Shown here: positions 1 through 7,091 of the stretch, in pieces
Numbering within the stretch: position 1 is the stretch's first letter
Layout of the letters: each line of letters opens with the position of its first letter
DNA from: an uncultured Collinsella sp.
GTDB taxonomy: Bacteria > Actinomycetota > Coriobacteriia > Coriobacteriales > Coriobacteriaceae
Reading direction: 5' to 3'
Assembly: GCA_958447445.1 (NCBI GenBank)
Contig: CAUDAE010000074.1
Location: 1 to 9,703, forward strand
DNA length: 9,703 nucleotides
Notes under the pieces: generated by a model
Seen by the model: the letters and a program-made list of their open reading frames with translations, nothing else
Database searches by the model: none
Told to the model about the DNA's origin: nothing
Translations under genes and position numbers: made by a program

Positions 1-65
1 GACCCGTCGTCTGGACTAGTGACTGGCGGGGTTGCCCGCTCACATAACCTGTCCCCATTTCTCAG

Positions 66-109
66 CCGGGGGCGGCACGTCACACGGCGCGCCGCCCCCG
101 GTCTTTTTT
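66..109 (+). terminator. Rho-independent terminator of an upstream plus-strand gene
   Basis: A perfect 11-bp stem (CCGGGGGCGGC at 66-76 with its complement at 91-101) encloses a 14-nt loop and is followed by a T tract at 104-109. This is a classical intrinsic terminator reading rightward. The gene it ends lies almost wholly outside the window. A stop codon at 17-19 in a frame reading TRRLD could be its last codons, but this is too short to call. Confidence 0.85.
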
Positions 110-126
110 GGGCGGACCGTGTCGCA

Positions 127-193
127 CGTTTGTCTCGATCTGTAACATCTAGCCGAGTTTTTGGGTCCTAGCTGTTACAGATTGAGACGAACG
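127..193. repeat. Long palindromic intergenic repeat, copy 1
   Basis: Two 26-nt arms (127-152 and 168-193) are inverted copies matching at 23 of 26 positions, separated by a 15-nt loop. Recognisable cores are TCTGTAACA in the left arm and TGTTACAGA in the right. A near-identical element lies at 4853-4919, so this is an interspersed repeat and not a one-off hairpin. It sits just after a rightward terminator and just before the 3' end of a leftward gene. No T tract follows on either strand, so a plain intrinsic terminator is unlikely. A REP-like element or a bidirectional transcription or mRNA 3'-end structure is possible. Confidence 0.8.
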
Positions 194-202
194 AATCCGA
201 AC

Positions 203-1213
203 CTACGCCCGCAGGTCCTTTACGCTGGAACGTTCGACCAACACGCCCGAGACGAGCGTACGGCTTCTGGAGCTCGGGGCTTCCAGACCTGCGACGACCT
301 CGTTAAGCGCACGGATGCCCAGTTCGCGGTGGCGAAACTTCACCGACGTCAGAATCGAGTTGGGAATCGTCTTGTAGAGCTCATCGTCGAAGCCGATCAC
401 GGACACGTCGTCGGGCACATTGAGCCCTTTGTCACGTAGAGCCATCATCACGCCGTTTGCCATGCAGTCGTTAGCAGCGAGGACCGCCGTGCAATCGGGC
501 TTATCGGCAAGCGCAAGGCCCGCGGCATAGCCACTATCCGCATTCCAATCGCCTTGCAGAGGCTCGGGCGGCTCAATGCCACGTGCCTCGAGTGCCGCTC
601 GCCAACCTTTCATACGGCACTGGCTCGACAGTGACTCTTTCTTACCAGAGACGAAGTACACGTTCTTGTGCCCGTGGTTCAAGAAGTACTCGCACGCCAT
701 GCGCGCGCCGCCCTCTTGGTCGTCACTGACGGTAGAGCAGGTAGGATGTTCCATCGGTGTGATAATCACCGTCTTGAGGTCTTTCGGCGCCTCAAAGGTA
801 TCAAAGTCATCGACCATCTGGCGCAGGTTGAAAATCATGCCGTCGACGGGGAGCTGCGACATTCTACGCGCCGCTTCGGCAAGGGTCATCTTCTCCCCCG
901 CCCGCTTTTTGATCATCGTAAGAGCAAAGCCTCGCTCTTCGGCGGCATCGGCGATACCGTCGATCATGTCCACGGCACCGCCCGACAAGTGGAACAGCAC
1001 GACGCCGATGCACCCGTAACGGCCCAACTTGAGCGAACGCGCGGCAAAGTTGGCTCGAAACCCGAGCGCCTCCATGGCCGAATGAACCTTATCGCGTGTC
1101 GACTCTCGCACGCTATCGGGCTCGTTAATCACGCGCGAAACCGTCTTGAGAGAAACACCAGCGGCAATCGCCACATCATTCATTGAGACATTTTTCTTGC
1201 CCATCGTTGCCAC
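203..1213 (-). CDS. LacI-family transcriptional regulator
   Basis: This is a 336-residue regulator of full LacI-family length. Residues about 10-57 form the N-terminal DNA-binding domain: a helix-turn-helix containing DVAIAAGVSLKTVSRVIN, followed by the hinge-helix segment that ends in FAARSLK. The rest is a periplasmic-binding-protein-like effector domain with the typical VDGMIFNL, EYFLNHGHKNVYFVSG and VSVIGFDDE stretches near the C-terminus. The start chosen is GTG at 1211-1213 because GGAG lies 5 nt before it; the ATG at 1202-1204 is 14 nt from the same site and fits worse. The gene is divergent from lacE, and an LacI-type palindrome lies between them. It probably represses lacE-lacG and perhaps itself, with a sugar or sugar phosphate as effector. 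The effector cannot be read from the sequence. Confidence 0.93.
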   Translation of the reverse strand: MATMGKKNVSMNDVAIAAGVSLKTVSRVINEPDSVRESTRDKVHSAMEALGFRANFAARSLKLGRYGCIGVVLFHLSGGAVDMIDGIADAAEERGFALTMIKKRAGEKMTLAEAARRMSQLPVDGMIFNLRQMVDDFDTFEAPKDLKTVIITPMEHPTCSTVSDDQEGGARMACEYFLNHGHKNVYFVSGKKESLSSQCRMKGWRAALEARGIEPPEPLQGDWNADSGYAAGLALADKPDCTAVLAANDCMANGVMMALRDKGLNVPDDVSVIGFDDELYKTIPNSILTSVKFRHRELGIRALNEVVAGLEAPSSRSRTLVSGVLVERSSVKDLRA

Positions 1214-1325
1214 TGCTTCTCCAGTCGGTTTTACATCGCTTGTTTTTGCGTTCTAGCATACACTACCTGCCTGACTGATAAATCAACCGTTTACCGAACA
1301 ATATCGACCGCTCACCCGTATATCC

Positions 1326-1354
1326 TTGTTGCTCTTCCAAAAATGTCTTACGTT
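1326..1354 (+). promoter_or_regulatory. Candidate lacE-lacG promoter
   Basis: TTGTTG at 1326-1331 and TACGTT at 1349-1354 are separated by 17 nt, fitting a moderate sigma-70-type promoter. Transcription would then begin near 1361, inside the palindromic operator, which is a good arrangement for repression. The -10 match is only partial. The leftward promoter of the LacI-type gene must also lie in 1214-1350, but I could not fix it convincingly; TATGCT on the minus strand is a possible -10. Confidence 0.4.
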
Positions 1355-1386
1355 GTCATTAACGAAATGACAACGTTGTCATTTCG
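1351..1386. promoter_or_regulatory. Overlapping palindromic operator, probably for the LacI-type regulator
   Basis: Three half-sites overlap here. CGTTGTCATT (1351-1360) is mirrored exactly by AATGACAACG (1366-1375). The 24-bp stretch 1363-1386 is itself a perfect palindrome with arms CGAAATGACAAC and its complement. Its centre is AACGTT, and a central CpG flanked by A and T is typical of LacI-family operators. The direct repeat CGTTGTCATT recurs 23 bp downstream at 1374-1383. The site lies over or just after the proposed lacE promoter, in the gap between the divergent regulator and lacE. That it binds this regulator is inference from position and symmetry. Confidence 0.75.
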
Positions 1387-1487
1387 CAATGCCTTCCTTA
1401 AGCAGGAAGGTTTCCGGGCAGTCCTGACCATCCATCGACGACCAGTTCCATCCACATGCATCGCGCATCAAGTAGCAAAGGAGCTCT

Positions 1488-3266
1488 ATGGACGCCATCG
1501 TAAAGATGCTCGAAAAGCATCAACCGTTCTTTGAGAAGATCTCGAGGAACATATACCTCCAGGCCATCAAGGACGGATTCCTTGGGTGCATGCCCATTGT
1601 CCTCACCTCTTCGATCTTTCTGCTCATTGCCACCCTTCCCGGCGTAGTCGGCGTCACGCTGCCCCAGCCGCTCATCGACTGGTGCAACAAGCTCTACAAC
1701 TTCACCATGGGCGTCATGGGCATCATGGTTGCCGGCACCACTGCCAAGAACTTCACGGCTTCCATGAACCGTCGCATGCCCGCCGGCAAAGTGCTCAACG
1801 ACGGTTCCACCATGGTGGCCGCCCAGTGCAGCATGCTGCTGCTCGCAGTCACGCAGTTCACCACCAAGTTCAACGGCTCCGAGCTTTCGGTCTTCGATTG
1901 CACCAGCATGGGCACGCGCGGTCTGTTCTCGGCCTATATCGCCGCGTTCATTACCGTGTGGGTCTATAAGTTCTGCGTCTCGCGCGATCTGACCATTAAG
2001 CTGCCTAAGGAGGTCCCGGGCGCCATCGCTCAGAACTTCCGCGACATCATCCCCTTTGGCGGTGCTGTCATCATCTGCGGCATCATCGATGTCGTCGTGC
2101 GCAACCTCATGGGCGTTCCGTTCTCCGAGCTGCTTATCAAACTGCTCTCCCCGCTCTTCACCGCTGCAGAAACCTATCCTGGCCTTATCCTTATCCAGGC
2201 AGCCACCGCGTTCTTCTGGTTTATCGGCGTCCACGGCCCCTCGATCGTCCAGCCGGGCATCGACCCCATCCGTCTTGCCAACCAGGCCGAGAACCTGCAG
2301 GTTCTGCTGGCCGGTGGCCACCCCGCCCACTCCCTCACCTTTAACATGTCGCTCGTGGGTGAGTTCGGCGGCACCGGCGCCACGTTCATCGTGCCGCTTC
2401 TGCTGATTCTCTTTATGAAGTCCAAGCAGCTCAAGGCCGTCGGTAAGGCCTCGATTGTTCCTGTTGCCTTCGCCGTCAACGAACCGCTGCTCTTTGGCGC
2501 GCCGATGATCCTTAACCCCTACATGCTCATCCCCTTTGTTGCCGCCGGTTGCGTCAACGTGAGTGTTGCCAAGTTCTTTATCGATAACGTGGGCATGAAC
2601 GGCTTCTCCTTCGTGGTGCCTTGGGCTACCCCTGCCCCCATCGGCATCTTCATCACCACGAACTTCCAGCTTATCGCCCTGGTATTTGTCGCGATTATCA
2701 TCTTGCTGGACGCCATCATCTACCTGCCGTTCTTGAAGGCATACGATAAGCTGCTCTGCGACCAGGAGGCCGAGCGCGCCGCCGAGCTGGGTCTCGAGTC
2801 CGATGGTGCCGCTGCCATCGCCGCCAACGCCCCTGCGCCCGCTGTCGAGCAGGCTACCGCTTCCGTCGAGACGACTGTTGCCGCCGCCGACAACAAGCCT
2901 GTCGTCGATCAGCCCGAGCCCGCTGCCGATGCATCCGCCAAGAAGGATGTCGATGGCCTGAAGGTCCTCGTCCTGTGCGCCGGCGCCGGCACCTCTGCCA
3001 TGCTCGCCAACGCCATCAAGGAAGGTGCCGCACAGACCGGAGAGAACATCGCTTCCTCCGCAGGCGCCTATGGCCAGCACACTGCCATCATGGATCAGTA
3101 CGACGTTATCGTGCTTGCCCCGCAGGTCCGTAGCTACTACAACGACATGAAGGCCGACACCGATCGCCTGGGCATTAAGCTGCTCGCCCCGCGCGGCAAG
3201 GAATATATCGACCTTACCCGCGACCCCGCCGGCGCCATCAAGTGGCTCCGCGAGAACCTCGACTAG
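1488..3266 (+). CDS. lacE: Lactose-specific PTS enzyme IICB (LacE type)
   Basis: This 592-residue fusion permease of the lactose/cellobiose PTS family imports lactose and phosphorylates it to lactose-6-phosphate. Residues 1 to about 430 are the membrane IIC domain, with about ten hydrophobic segments, the GVHGPS motif (His249) and NEPLLFG (Glu332), both characteristic of the family. Residues about 435-490 are an Ala/Pro/Glu-rich linker. Residues about 491-592 are the IIB domain, with the phospho-cysteine loop LVLCAGAGTSAML (Cys497). The segments AGAYGQH, VIVLAPQV and YIDLTRDPAGA closely resemble LacE of Staphylococcus and Lactococcus. The start is supported by AAGGAG at 1478-1483, four nt before ATG. 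lacG follows 76 nt later, so the two are probably co-transcribed. No IIA (LacF) gene is visible, so a IIA encoded elsewhere must supply phosphate. Confidence 0.95.
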   Translation: MDAIVKMLEKHQPFFEKISRNIYLQAIKDGFLGCMPIVLTSSIFLLIATLPGVVGVTLPQPLIDWCNKLYNFTMGVMGIMVAGTTAKNFTASMNRRMPAGKVLNDGSTMVAAQCSMLLLAVTQFTTKFNGSELSVFDCTSMGTRGLFSAYIAAFITVWVYKFCVSRDLTIKLPKEVPGAIAQNFRDIIPFGGAVIICGIIDVVVRNLMGVPFSELLIKLLSPLFTAAETYPGLILIQAATAFFWFIGVHGPSIVQPGIDPIRLANQAENLQVLLAGGHPAHSLTFNMSLVGEFGGTGATFIVPLLLILFMKSKQLKAVGKASIVPVAFAVNEPLLFGAPMILNPYMLIPFVAAGCVNVSVAKFFIDNVGMNGFSFVVPWATPAPIGIFITTNFQLIALVFVAIIILLDAIIYLPFLKAYDKLLCDQEAERAAELGLESDGAAAIAANAPAPAVEQATASVETTVAAADNKPVVDQPEPAADASAKKDVDGLKVLVLCAGAGTSAMLANAIKEGAAQTGENIASSAGAYGQHTAIMDQYDVIVLAPQVRSYYNDMKADTDRLGIKLLAPRGKEYIDLTRDPAGAIKWLRENLD

Positions 3267-3281
3267 TTACCTCCCTCTGTT

Positions 3282-3308
3282 GGTGCCCGAATCCCCAGCT
3301 CGGGCACC
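3282..3308 (+). other. Intercistronic hairpin between lacE and lacG
   Basis: GGTGCCCGA at 3282-3290 pairs perfectly with TCGGGCACC at 3300-3308 around a 9-nt loop. No T tract follows, so it is not a standard intrinsic terminator. It lies between two genes that should be co-transcribed, so it may stabilise or process the mRNA or lower lacG expression relative to lacE. That role is inference. Confidence 0.6.
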
Positions 3309-3342
3309 TCTCCCTATTCGTATCCCACAGAAAGGATGACTC

Positions 3343-4764
3343 ATGACCAACCCCATGCAGTTCCCCGACGGCTTTGTGTTTGGCGGCGCCACCGCTGCTT
3401 ACCAGGTTGAGGGCGAGACCCGTACGCACGGCAAGGGCAAAGTGCCCTGGGACGATTTCCTGGCGGCTCAGGGTCGCTTCTCCCCCGACCCCGCAAGCGA
3501 TTTCTACAACAAGTATCCGGTCGATATCGACCTGTGCCAGCGCTTCGGCATCAACGGCATCCGTGTCTCCATCGCCTGGAGCCGTATCTTCCCCAACGGC
3601 ACTGGTGAGGTTAACCCCGAGGGCGTTGCCTTCTATCACGAGCTCTTTGCCACCTGCAATAAAGCCGGCGTTATCCCCTATGTCACGCTCGATCACTTCG
3701 ATACGCCCGAGGCCTTTTACCAGGACGGCGGCGAGGGCTTCCTGACGCGCACGACGATCGACGCCTTTGTCGAGTACGCCAAGTTCTGCTTTGCCGAGTT
3801 CACCGAGGTCAAGCACTGGTTTACCTTTAACGAGATTCCCGCGACCGCCGAGGGCAGCTTTATCGTCGGCAACTGGCCGCACGGCGAGAAGTATCGCCTG
3901 GACAAGGCCTTCCAGCTCATGCACAACATGATGGTGGCCCACGCCAAGGCCGTCGTCGCTTTCCATGAGGGCGGCTTTGAGGGCGAGATCGGCATTGTTC
4001 AGAACCTGGAGCCCAAGTATCCCCTCGATCCCAACAGCGCTGCCGACTGCGAGGCAGCTCGCATGGCCGACGTCATCAACAACCGCTGGGTACTCGACGC
4101 CACCTTCCGCGGCCACTATGCAGCCGATACCATGGAGGCTGCGACCAAGCTGGCTCATATCGCCGGCGGCGAGCTCGACGTCCGCGACGAGGACATCGCC
4201 GCGCTGACCGCCGCGCTCCCCTACAACGATTGCCTGGGCGTCAACACCTACAAGTGCCAGTTCCTGCGTGCCGCCGAGGGCGAAAACGACATCAACCACA
4301 ATGGCACCGGCGACAAGGGCTCCTCGCGCTGGTTCCTCAAGGGCGTGGGCGAGTCATGCGTGCGCGAAGGCGTACCCACCACCGATTGGGACTGGATCAT
4401 CTATCCCGAGGGCCTCTACGACCTGCTGCTCCGCATTAAGAACGATTACCCCAACTACAAGAAGATCTACATCACCGAGAACGGCATGGGCTATAAGGAC
4501 GACTTCGAGGACGGCTTTATCGACGACGCCCCTCGCATCGACTACATGCGCCAGCATCTCGCATGGATCCTCAAGGCAATCGACGGCGGCGTAAACGTCG
4601 ACGGTTACTTTGTGTGGTCGCTGCAGGACCAGTTCTCCTGGACCAACGGCTACAACAAGCGCTACGGCCTGTTCTACATCGACTTCGAGACCCAGAAGCG
4701 CTATCCCAAGGCGAGCGCGTACTGGTACAAGAACGTCGCGGAGACCGGCCTGCTCATGGCCTAA
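3343..4764 (+). CDS. lacG: 6-phospho-beta-galactosidase (GH1, LacG type)
   Basis: This 473-residue cytoplasmic glycoside hydrolase of family 1 should cleave lactose-6-phosphate to glucose and galactose-6-phosphate. It matches LacG along its length: the N-terminal FGGATAAYQVEG, PASDFYNKYPVDIDLC, and IRVSIAWSRIFPNG. The acid/base glutamate is in TFNEI (Glu164) and the nucleophile in ITENG (Glu379). Ser432, Lys439 and Tyr441 in FSWTNGYNKRYG correspond to the 6-phosphate-binding Ser, Lys and Tyr of known LacG. The Trp after that Ser (Trp433) is the residue associated with galacto- over gluco-substrates. The length is normal for the family (about 470). AAAGGA at 3331-3336 precedes ATG by 6 nt. It lies directly downstream of lacE, giving import plus hydrolysis in one transcript. 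A 6-phospho-beta-glucosidase is less likely given the phosphate-site context. Confidence 0.95.
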   Translation: MTNPMQFPDGFVFGGATAAYQVEGETRTHGKGKVPWDDFLAAQGRFSPDPASDFYNKYPVDIDLCQRFGINGIRVSIAWSRIFPNGTGEVNPEGVAFYHELFATCNKAGVIPYVTLDHFDTPEAFYQDGGEGFLTRTTIDAFVEYAKFCFAEFTEVKHWFTFNEIPATAEGSFIVGNWPHGEKYRLDKAFQLMHNMMVAHAKAVVAFHEGGFEGEIGIVQNLEPKYPLDPNSAADCEAARMADVINNRWVLDATFRGHYAADTMEAATKLAHIAGGELDVRDEDIAALTAALPYNDCLGVNTYKCQFLRAAEGENDINHNGTGDKGSSRWFLKGVGESCVREGVPTTDWDWIIYPEGLYDLLLRIKNDYPNYKKIYITENGMGYKDDFEDGFIDDAPRIDYMRQHLAWILKAIDGGVNVDGYFVWSLQDQFSWTNGYNKRYGLFYIDFETQKRYPKASAYWYKNVAETGLLMA

Positions 4765-4787
4765 TTCAAGCCGCATACCCCCTGTCG

Positions 4788-4829
4788 GCCGCATGCGAAT
4801 CCCTCCACGGGTTCGCATGCGGCTTTTTT
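4788..4829 (+). terminator. Rho-independent terminator of lacE-lacG
   Basis: A perfect 12-bp stem (GCCGCATGCGAA at 4788-4799 with 4812-4823) is followed immediately by six T at 4824-4829. It begins 23 nt after the lacG stop codon and should end the lacE-lacG transcript. Confidence 0.92.
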
Positions 4830-4852
4830 GTTTTGGCTCGACCCGAGCAGGC

Positions 4853-4919
4853 CGTTTGTCTCGATTTGTAACATCTAGCAGGGATTTTCGGCCCCAATTG
4901 TTACAGATTGAGATGAACG
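4853..4919. repeat. Long palindromic intergenic repeat, copy 2
   Basis: The left arm (4853-4878) matches the left arm of copy 1 (127-152) at 25 of 26 positions. The right arm (4894-4919) keeps the GTTACAGATTGAGA core, and the unit has the same 67-nt length. The loops differ between the copies, so the arms are what is conserved. As with copy 1, it follows a rightward terminator and precedes the 3' end of a leftward gene. A weaker resemblance to the left arm (CTAGATCTGTAA) appears at 4941-4952, running into the lacR stop codon. Confidence 0.8.
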
Positions 4920-4960
4920 GGGGCACCCGGTTCGAAATATCTAGATCTGTAATACCTAAG

Positions 4961-5725
4961 CTAGCAGATGACCTGCGTGTGTTCCTCGATGGCGGCACGA
5001 TTCTCGGCGGCGATACCCGGTTCGCACACCACGGCATCCAGGCTGTCCAAGCGACAGAAGGTGTAGAAGTCGCGCTTGCCGATCTTGCTGGAATCGGCGA
5101 TCAGATAGCGTGAGTCGGCCTTGCTAAAGGCGAGCTGCTGGATACGGCCCTCGTCCATGTTGGACGTAGATACGTCGCCATCCAGAATGCCGTTGGCGCC
5201 GATAAACGCCGCGTCGATGCCCAACGCACGCAGGGTATCCTCGGCCGTTGGCCCCACAAAAGCGGCGGTGCGGCGACGGTACATACCGCCCACGAGGCAC
5301 AGGTCGCAGTCTTCGCGCGACTCGAGCAGGTTAAACACCGAAAGCGAGTTGGTCACAATGCGCAGGCGACACGCCGGCAGCATCGAGGCCATCTGTTCCA
5401 CCGTAGTGCCCGTACCCAAAAAGATGGTCGAGCCCTCCTCGATAAGCTCCACAGCACGGCGCGCAATCTGCAGCTTTTCCTCGGCATGCTTAGTGCGCTT
5501 TTCGCTGTGCGAATACTCATGGCGCAACATAGCATGGGGACGTCCCTGTGCGCTACGGGCGCCACCGTGCACGCGCTCGATCTCGCCCAGGCTCGCAAGT
5601 TCTTCGAGGTCGCGGCGAATCGTCATATCCGAAACGCCCAGCGCATCCGAAATCTCCTTGACCGAAACCGTGCCCTGCTCTTCGAGCAGCTGACGAACCT
5701 TATCCTGTCGCTCTGCCTTAATCAC
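4961..5725 (-). CDS. lacR: DeoR-family lactose PTS repressor (LacR type)
   Basis: This 254-residue protein has the DeoR architecture. Residues about 6-57 are a winged helix-turn-helix containing the signature ISDALGVSDMTIRRDLEEL and VHGGARS. Residues about 75-235 form the sugar-phosphate sensor (DeoRC) domain with LGTGTTVEQMA, IVTNSLSVFNLL, GGMYRRRTAAFVG and ADSSKIGKRDFYTFC. These blocks resemble LacR of the staphylococcal and streptococcal lac operons, which responds to tagatose-6-phosphate. That pathway fits LacE, LacG and LacC in this window. The start is GTG at 5723-5725, supported by GAGG about 8 nt upstream; no in-frame ATG lies near. It is divergent from galM and convergent with lacG. 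That it controls the lac genes here is inference. Confidence 0.88.
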   Translation of the reverse strand: MIKAERQDKVRQLLEEQGTVSVKEISDALGVSDMTIRRDLEELASLGEIERVHGGARSAQGRPHAMLRHEYSHSEKRTKHAEEKLQIARRAVELIEEGSTIFLGTGTTVEQMASMLPACRLRIVTNSLSVFNLLESREDCDLCLVGGMYRRRTAAFVGPTAEDTLRALGIDAAFIGANGILDGDVSTSNMDEGRIQQLAFSKADSRYLIADSSKIGKRDFYTFCRLDSLDAVVCEPGIAAENRAAIEEHTQVIC

Positions 5726-5777
5726 GATGAATCCTCGCCGTTCTTTGCGCGCATATCATTCAAACAGTAACGAACAA

Positions 5778-5786
5778 ATTGTATCA
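5778..5786 (-). promoter_or_regulatory. Candidate extended -10 promoter of lacR
   Basis: On the minus strand TACAAT (5778-5783) is preceded by TG and one base, giving the extended -10 form TGnTACAAT. A TTGACG lies upstream but only 13 nt away, too close for a normal -35, so the extended -10 would carry recognition. It lies about 50 nt before the lacR start codon. The short dyad ACAA-A-TTGT overlaps it at 5774-5782 and could be a repressor half-site pair. Confidence 0.45.
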
Positions 5787-5825
5787 GACTCGTGCGCGTC
5801 AAAAATGAACACCCGCACAGCTCCA

Positions 5826-5879
5826 ATCATCACTTTTTTGAGAAAAATACCCCCTGCTTTAGTGGGGTGTAGTGATAAT
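5826..5879. promoter_or_regulatory. Nested dyad in the lacR-galM divergent region
   Basis: An outer pair (5826-5834 with 5871-5879, 8 of 9 positions complementary, core ATCACT/AGTGAT) encloses an inner pair ACCCC (5849-5853) and GGGGT (5864-5868). The right outer arm contains GATAAT (5874-5879), a possible -10 for galM, although no good -35 is seen at the proper distance. The dyad could be an operator or a transient RNA or cruciform structure. Confidence 0.35.
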
Positions 5880-5931
5880 CTCACCTGTTCGCGCTACAGT
5901 TTGTCCGAAATACCTCGATGTTAGGAACCAA

Positions 5932-6984
5932 ATGATCACTTCCGAGCTTTTCGGCACCGCGCCGTGCGGCACCTCCGTTCATCGTTATACCCTCAACGGG
6001 CCCGAGATCTGCGTTCGCATTATGGACTATGGCGCCACCGTGCTGGGTATCGATGTGCCCGATATTCCCGGCAACGTGCGCGATGTGGTGCTGGGCTTCG
6101 ATAAGCTCGAGGATTACTTTGACAACCCCGCCTGCTTTGGCGCGACCATCGGCCCCGTGGCAAACCGCACCGCGGGCGCCACGATCACCATCGACGGCAC
6201 GGACTGGCACATGCCGGCCAACGAAGGCGTCAACAACCTGCACAGCGATCTTGAGCATGGTCTGCACAAGCGCGTATGGGACGTTGAGCTCGACGAGACT
6301 CACAACGCCGTGCGCATGACCACCTCGCTTAAGGATGGCGAGCTGAGCCTGCCCGGCAACCGAATCTTTACGGCTGTGTTTACCGTTACGCGCACCGGCG
6401 TCTTCCGCATCGAGTATGGTTGCGAGAGCGACCGCGCCACCTACGTGTCCATGACCAACCACACGTACTTTAACCTTGCCGGCCATAACGCCGGCATGGA
6501 CTGTGAGCACTTCTTTATCGCCAACGCTGCCCACTACTTGCCCATTAACGAGCAGAACATCCCCACCGGCGAAATCGCTCCGGTCGAGGGAACACCGTTT
6601 GACTTTCGCGAGCTGCGCCCCGTCGCACCCGGCATGGAGGCCGACGACCCGCAGATTAAGCAGGCCCGTGGCTACGATCACTGCCTGTGCATCGATGGCT
6701 ATCAGTACGGCCGCAACCTGCGTCGCGCCCTACATGTCGAGGAGATGTGGACCGGTCGTGAGCTGGACTACTACACCACCGCCCCGGGCGTGCAACTCTA
6801 CACCGGCAACTGGCTGGGCGACGAGCACGCCAAGGACGATGCCAACTATGGCTGGGGCGCCGGCTTTGCCCTCGAGGCCGAGATGTACCCCGACACGCCG
6901 CACCAGCCGCTGTTCCCGCAGGGCATTGTGGGTCCGGGTCACCCCTACAGCAATATGATCGAATACCACTTTATGAGGCACTAG
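5932..6984 (+). CDS. galM: Galactose mutarotase (aldose 1-epimerase)
   Basis: This 350-residue cytoplasmic enzyme interconverts alpha and beta anomers of galactose and glucose. Its length is normal for GalM. Family active-site positions are visible: Arg79 in VANRTAG, His104 in NNLHSD, catalytic His177 in TNHTYFNLAG, Asp249 in GYDHC, and the catalytic base Glu315 in GFALEAEMYPD. I chose ATG at 5932 because AGGA at 5923-5926 lies 5 nt before it and the protein begins as GalM proteins do. An in-frame GTG at 5872 would add 20 residues with no matching features and would overlap the promoter-like region. It is divergent from lacR and convergent with the IIB gene. It may serve free galactose or the glucose and galactose released from lactose. 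Confidence 0.93.
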   Translation: MITSELFGTAPCGTSVHRYTLNGPEICVRIMDYGATVLGIDVPDIPGNVRDVVLGFDKLEDYFDNPACFGATIGPVANRTAGATITIDGTDWHMPANEGVNNLHSDLEHGLHKRVWDVELDETHNAVRMTTSLKDGELSLPGNRIFTAVFTVTRTGVFRIEYGCESDRATYVSMTNHTYFNLAGHNAGMDCEHFFIANAAHYLPINEQNIPTGEIAPVEGTPFDFRELRPVAPGMEADDPQIKQARGYDHCLCIDGYQYGRNLRRALHVEEMWTGRELDYYTTAPGVQLYTGNWLGDEHAKDDANYGWGAGFALEAEMYPDTPHQPLFPQGIVGPGHPYSNMIEYHFMRH

Positions 6985-7007
6985 GCCCACAACGCGACAT
7001 CTCGCAC

Positions 7008-7045
7008 AGCAACGCCCGCCGGCACCACCGCCAACGGGCGCTGCT
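7008..7045 (+). terminator. Weak terminator-like hairpin after galM
   Basis: An 11-nt stem with one mismatch (7008-7018 with 7035-7045) starts 24 nt after the galM stop. Only a loose pyrimidine- and T-rich stretch follows, at 7046-7067, so intrinsic termination would be inefficient or depend on other factors. Confidence 0.35.
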
Positions 7046-7091
7046 TCATGCCTAAATCCTTCTTTTCGATGCCACCGAATTGGTGACATAA

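Noticed and set aside
2..19. Possible last codons (TRRLD and stop) of an upstream plus-strand gene
   Set aside because: Only five codons are visible. The downstream terminator makes an upstream gene likely, but its frame and identity cannot be fixed.
1392..1410. Hairpin CCTTCC/GGAAGG in the lacE leader as an antiterminator site
   Set aside because: It has only six base pairs, no competing terminator or T tract is present, and no BglG-type antiterminator gene is in the window.
1398..3080. A 560-codon reading frame antisense to lacE
   Set aside because: It is the mirror of a GC-rich real gene with biased third positions. Its translation is Gly/Asp/Val-rich, repetitive and lacks domains.
3238..4299. 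A 353-codon reading frame antisense to lacG
   Set aside because: It is a shadow of lacG codon bias; lacG itself shows full catalytic motifs on the plus strand.
4938..4967. A third, degenerate copy of the palindromic repeat
   Set aside because: The resemblance is limited to CTAGATCTGTAA and CTAGCAG with an insertion between them and no second arm, so chance cannot be excluded.
5881..6681. A 266-codon reading frame antisense to galM
   Set aside because: It is a shadow of galM, which has all its active-site residues on the plus strand.
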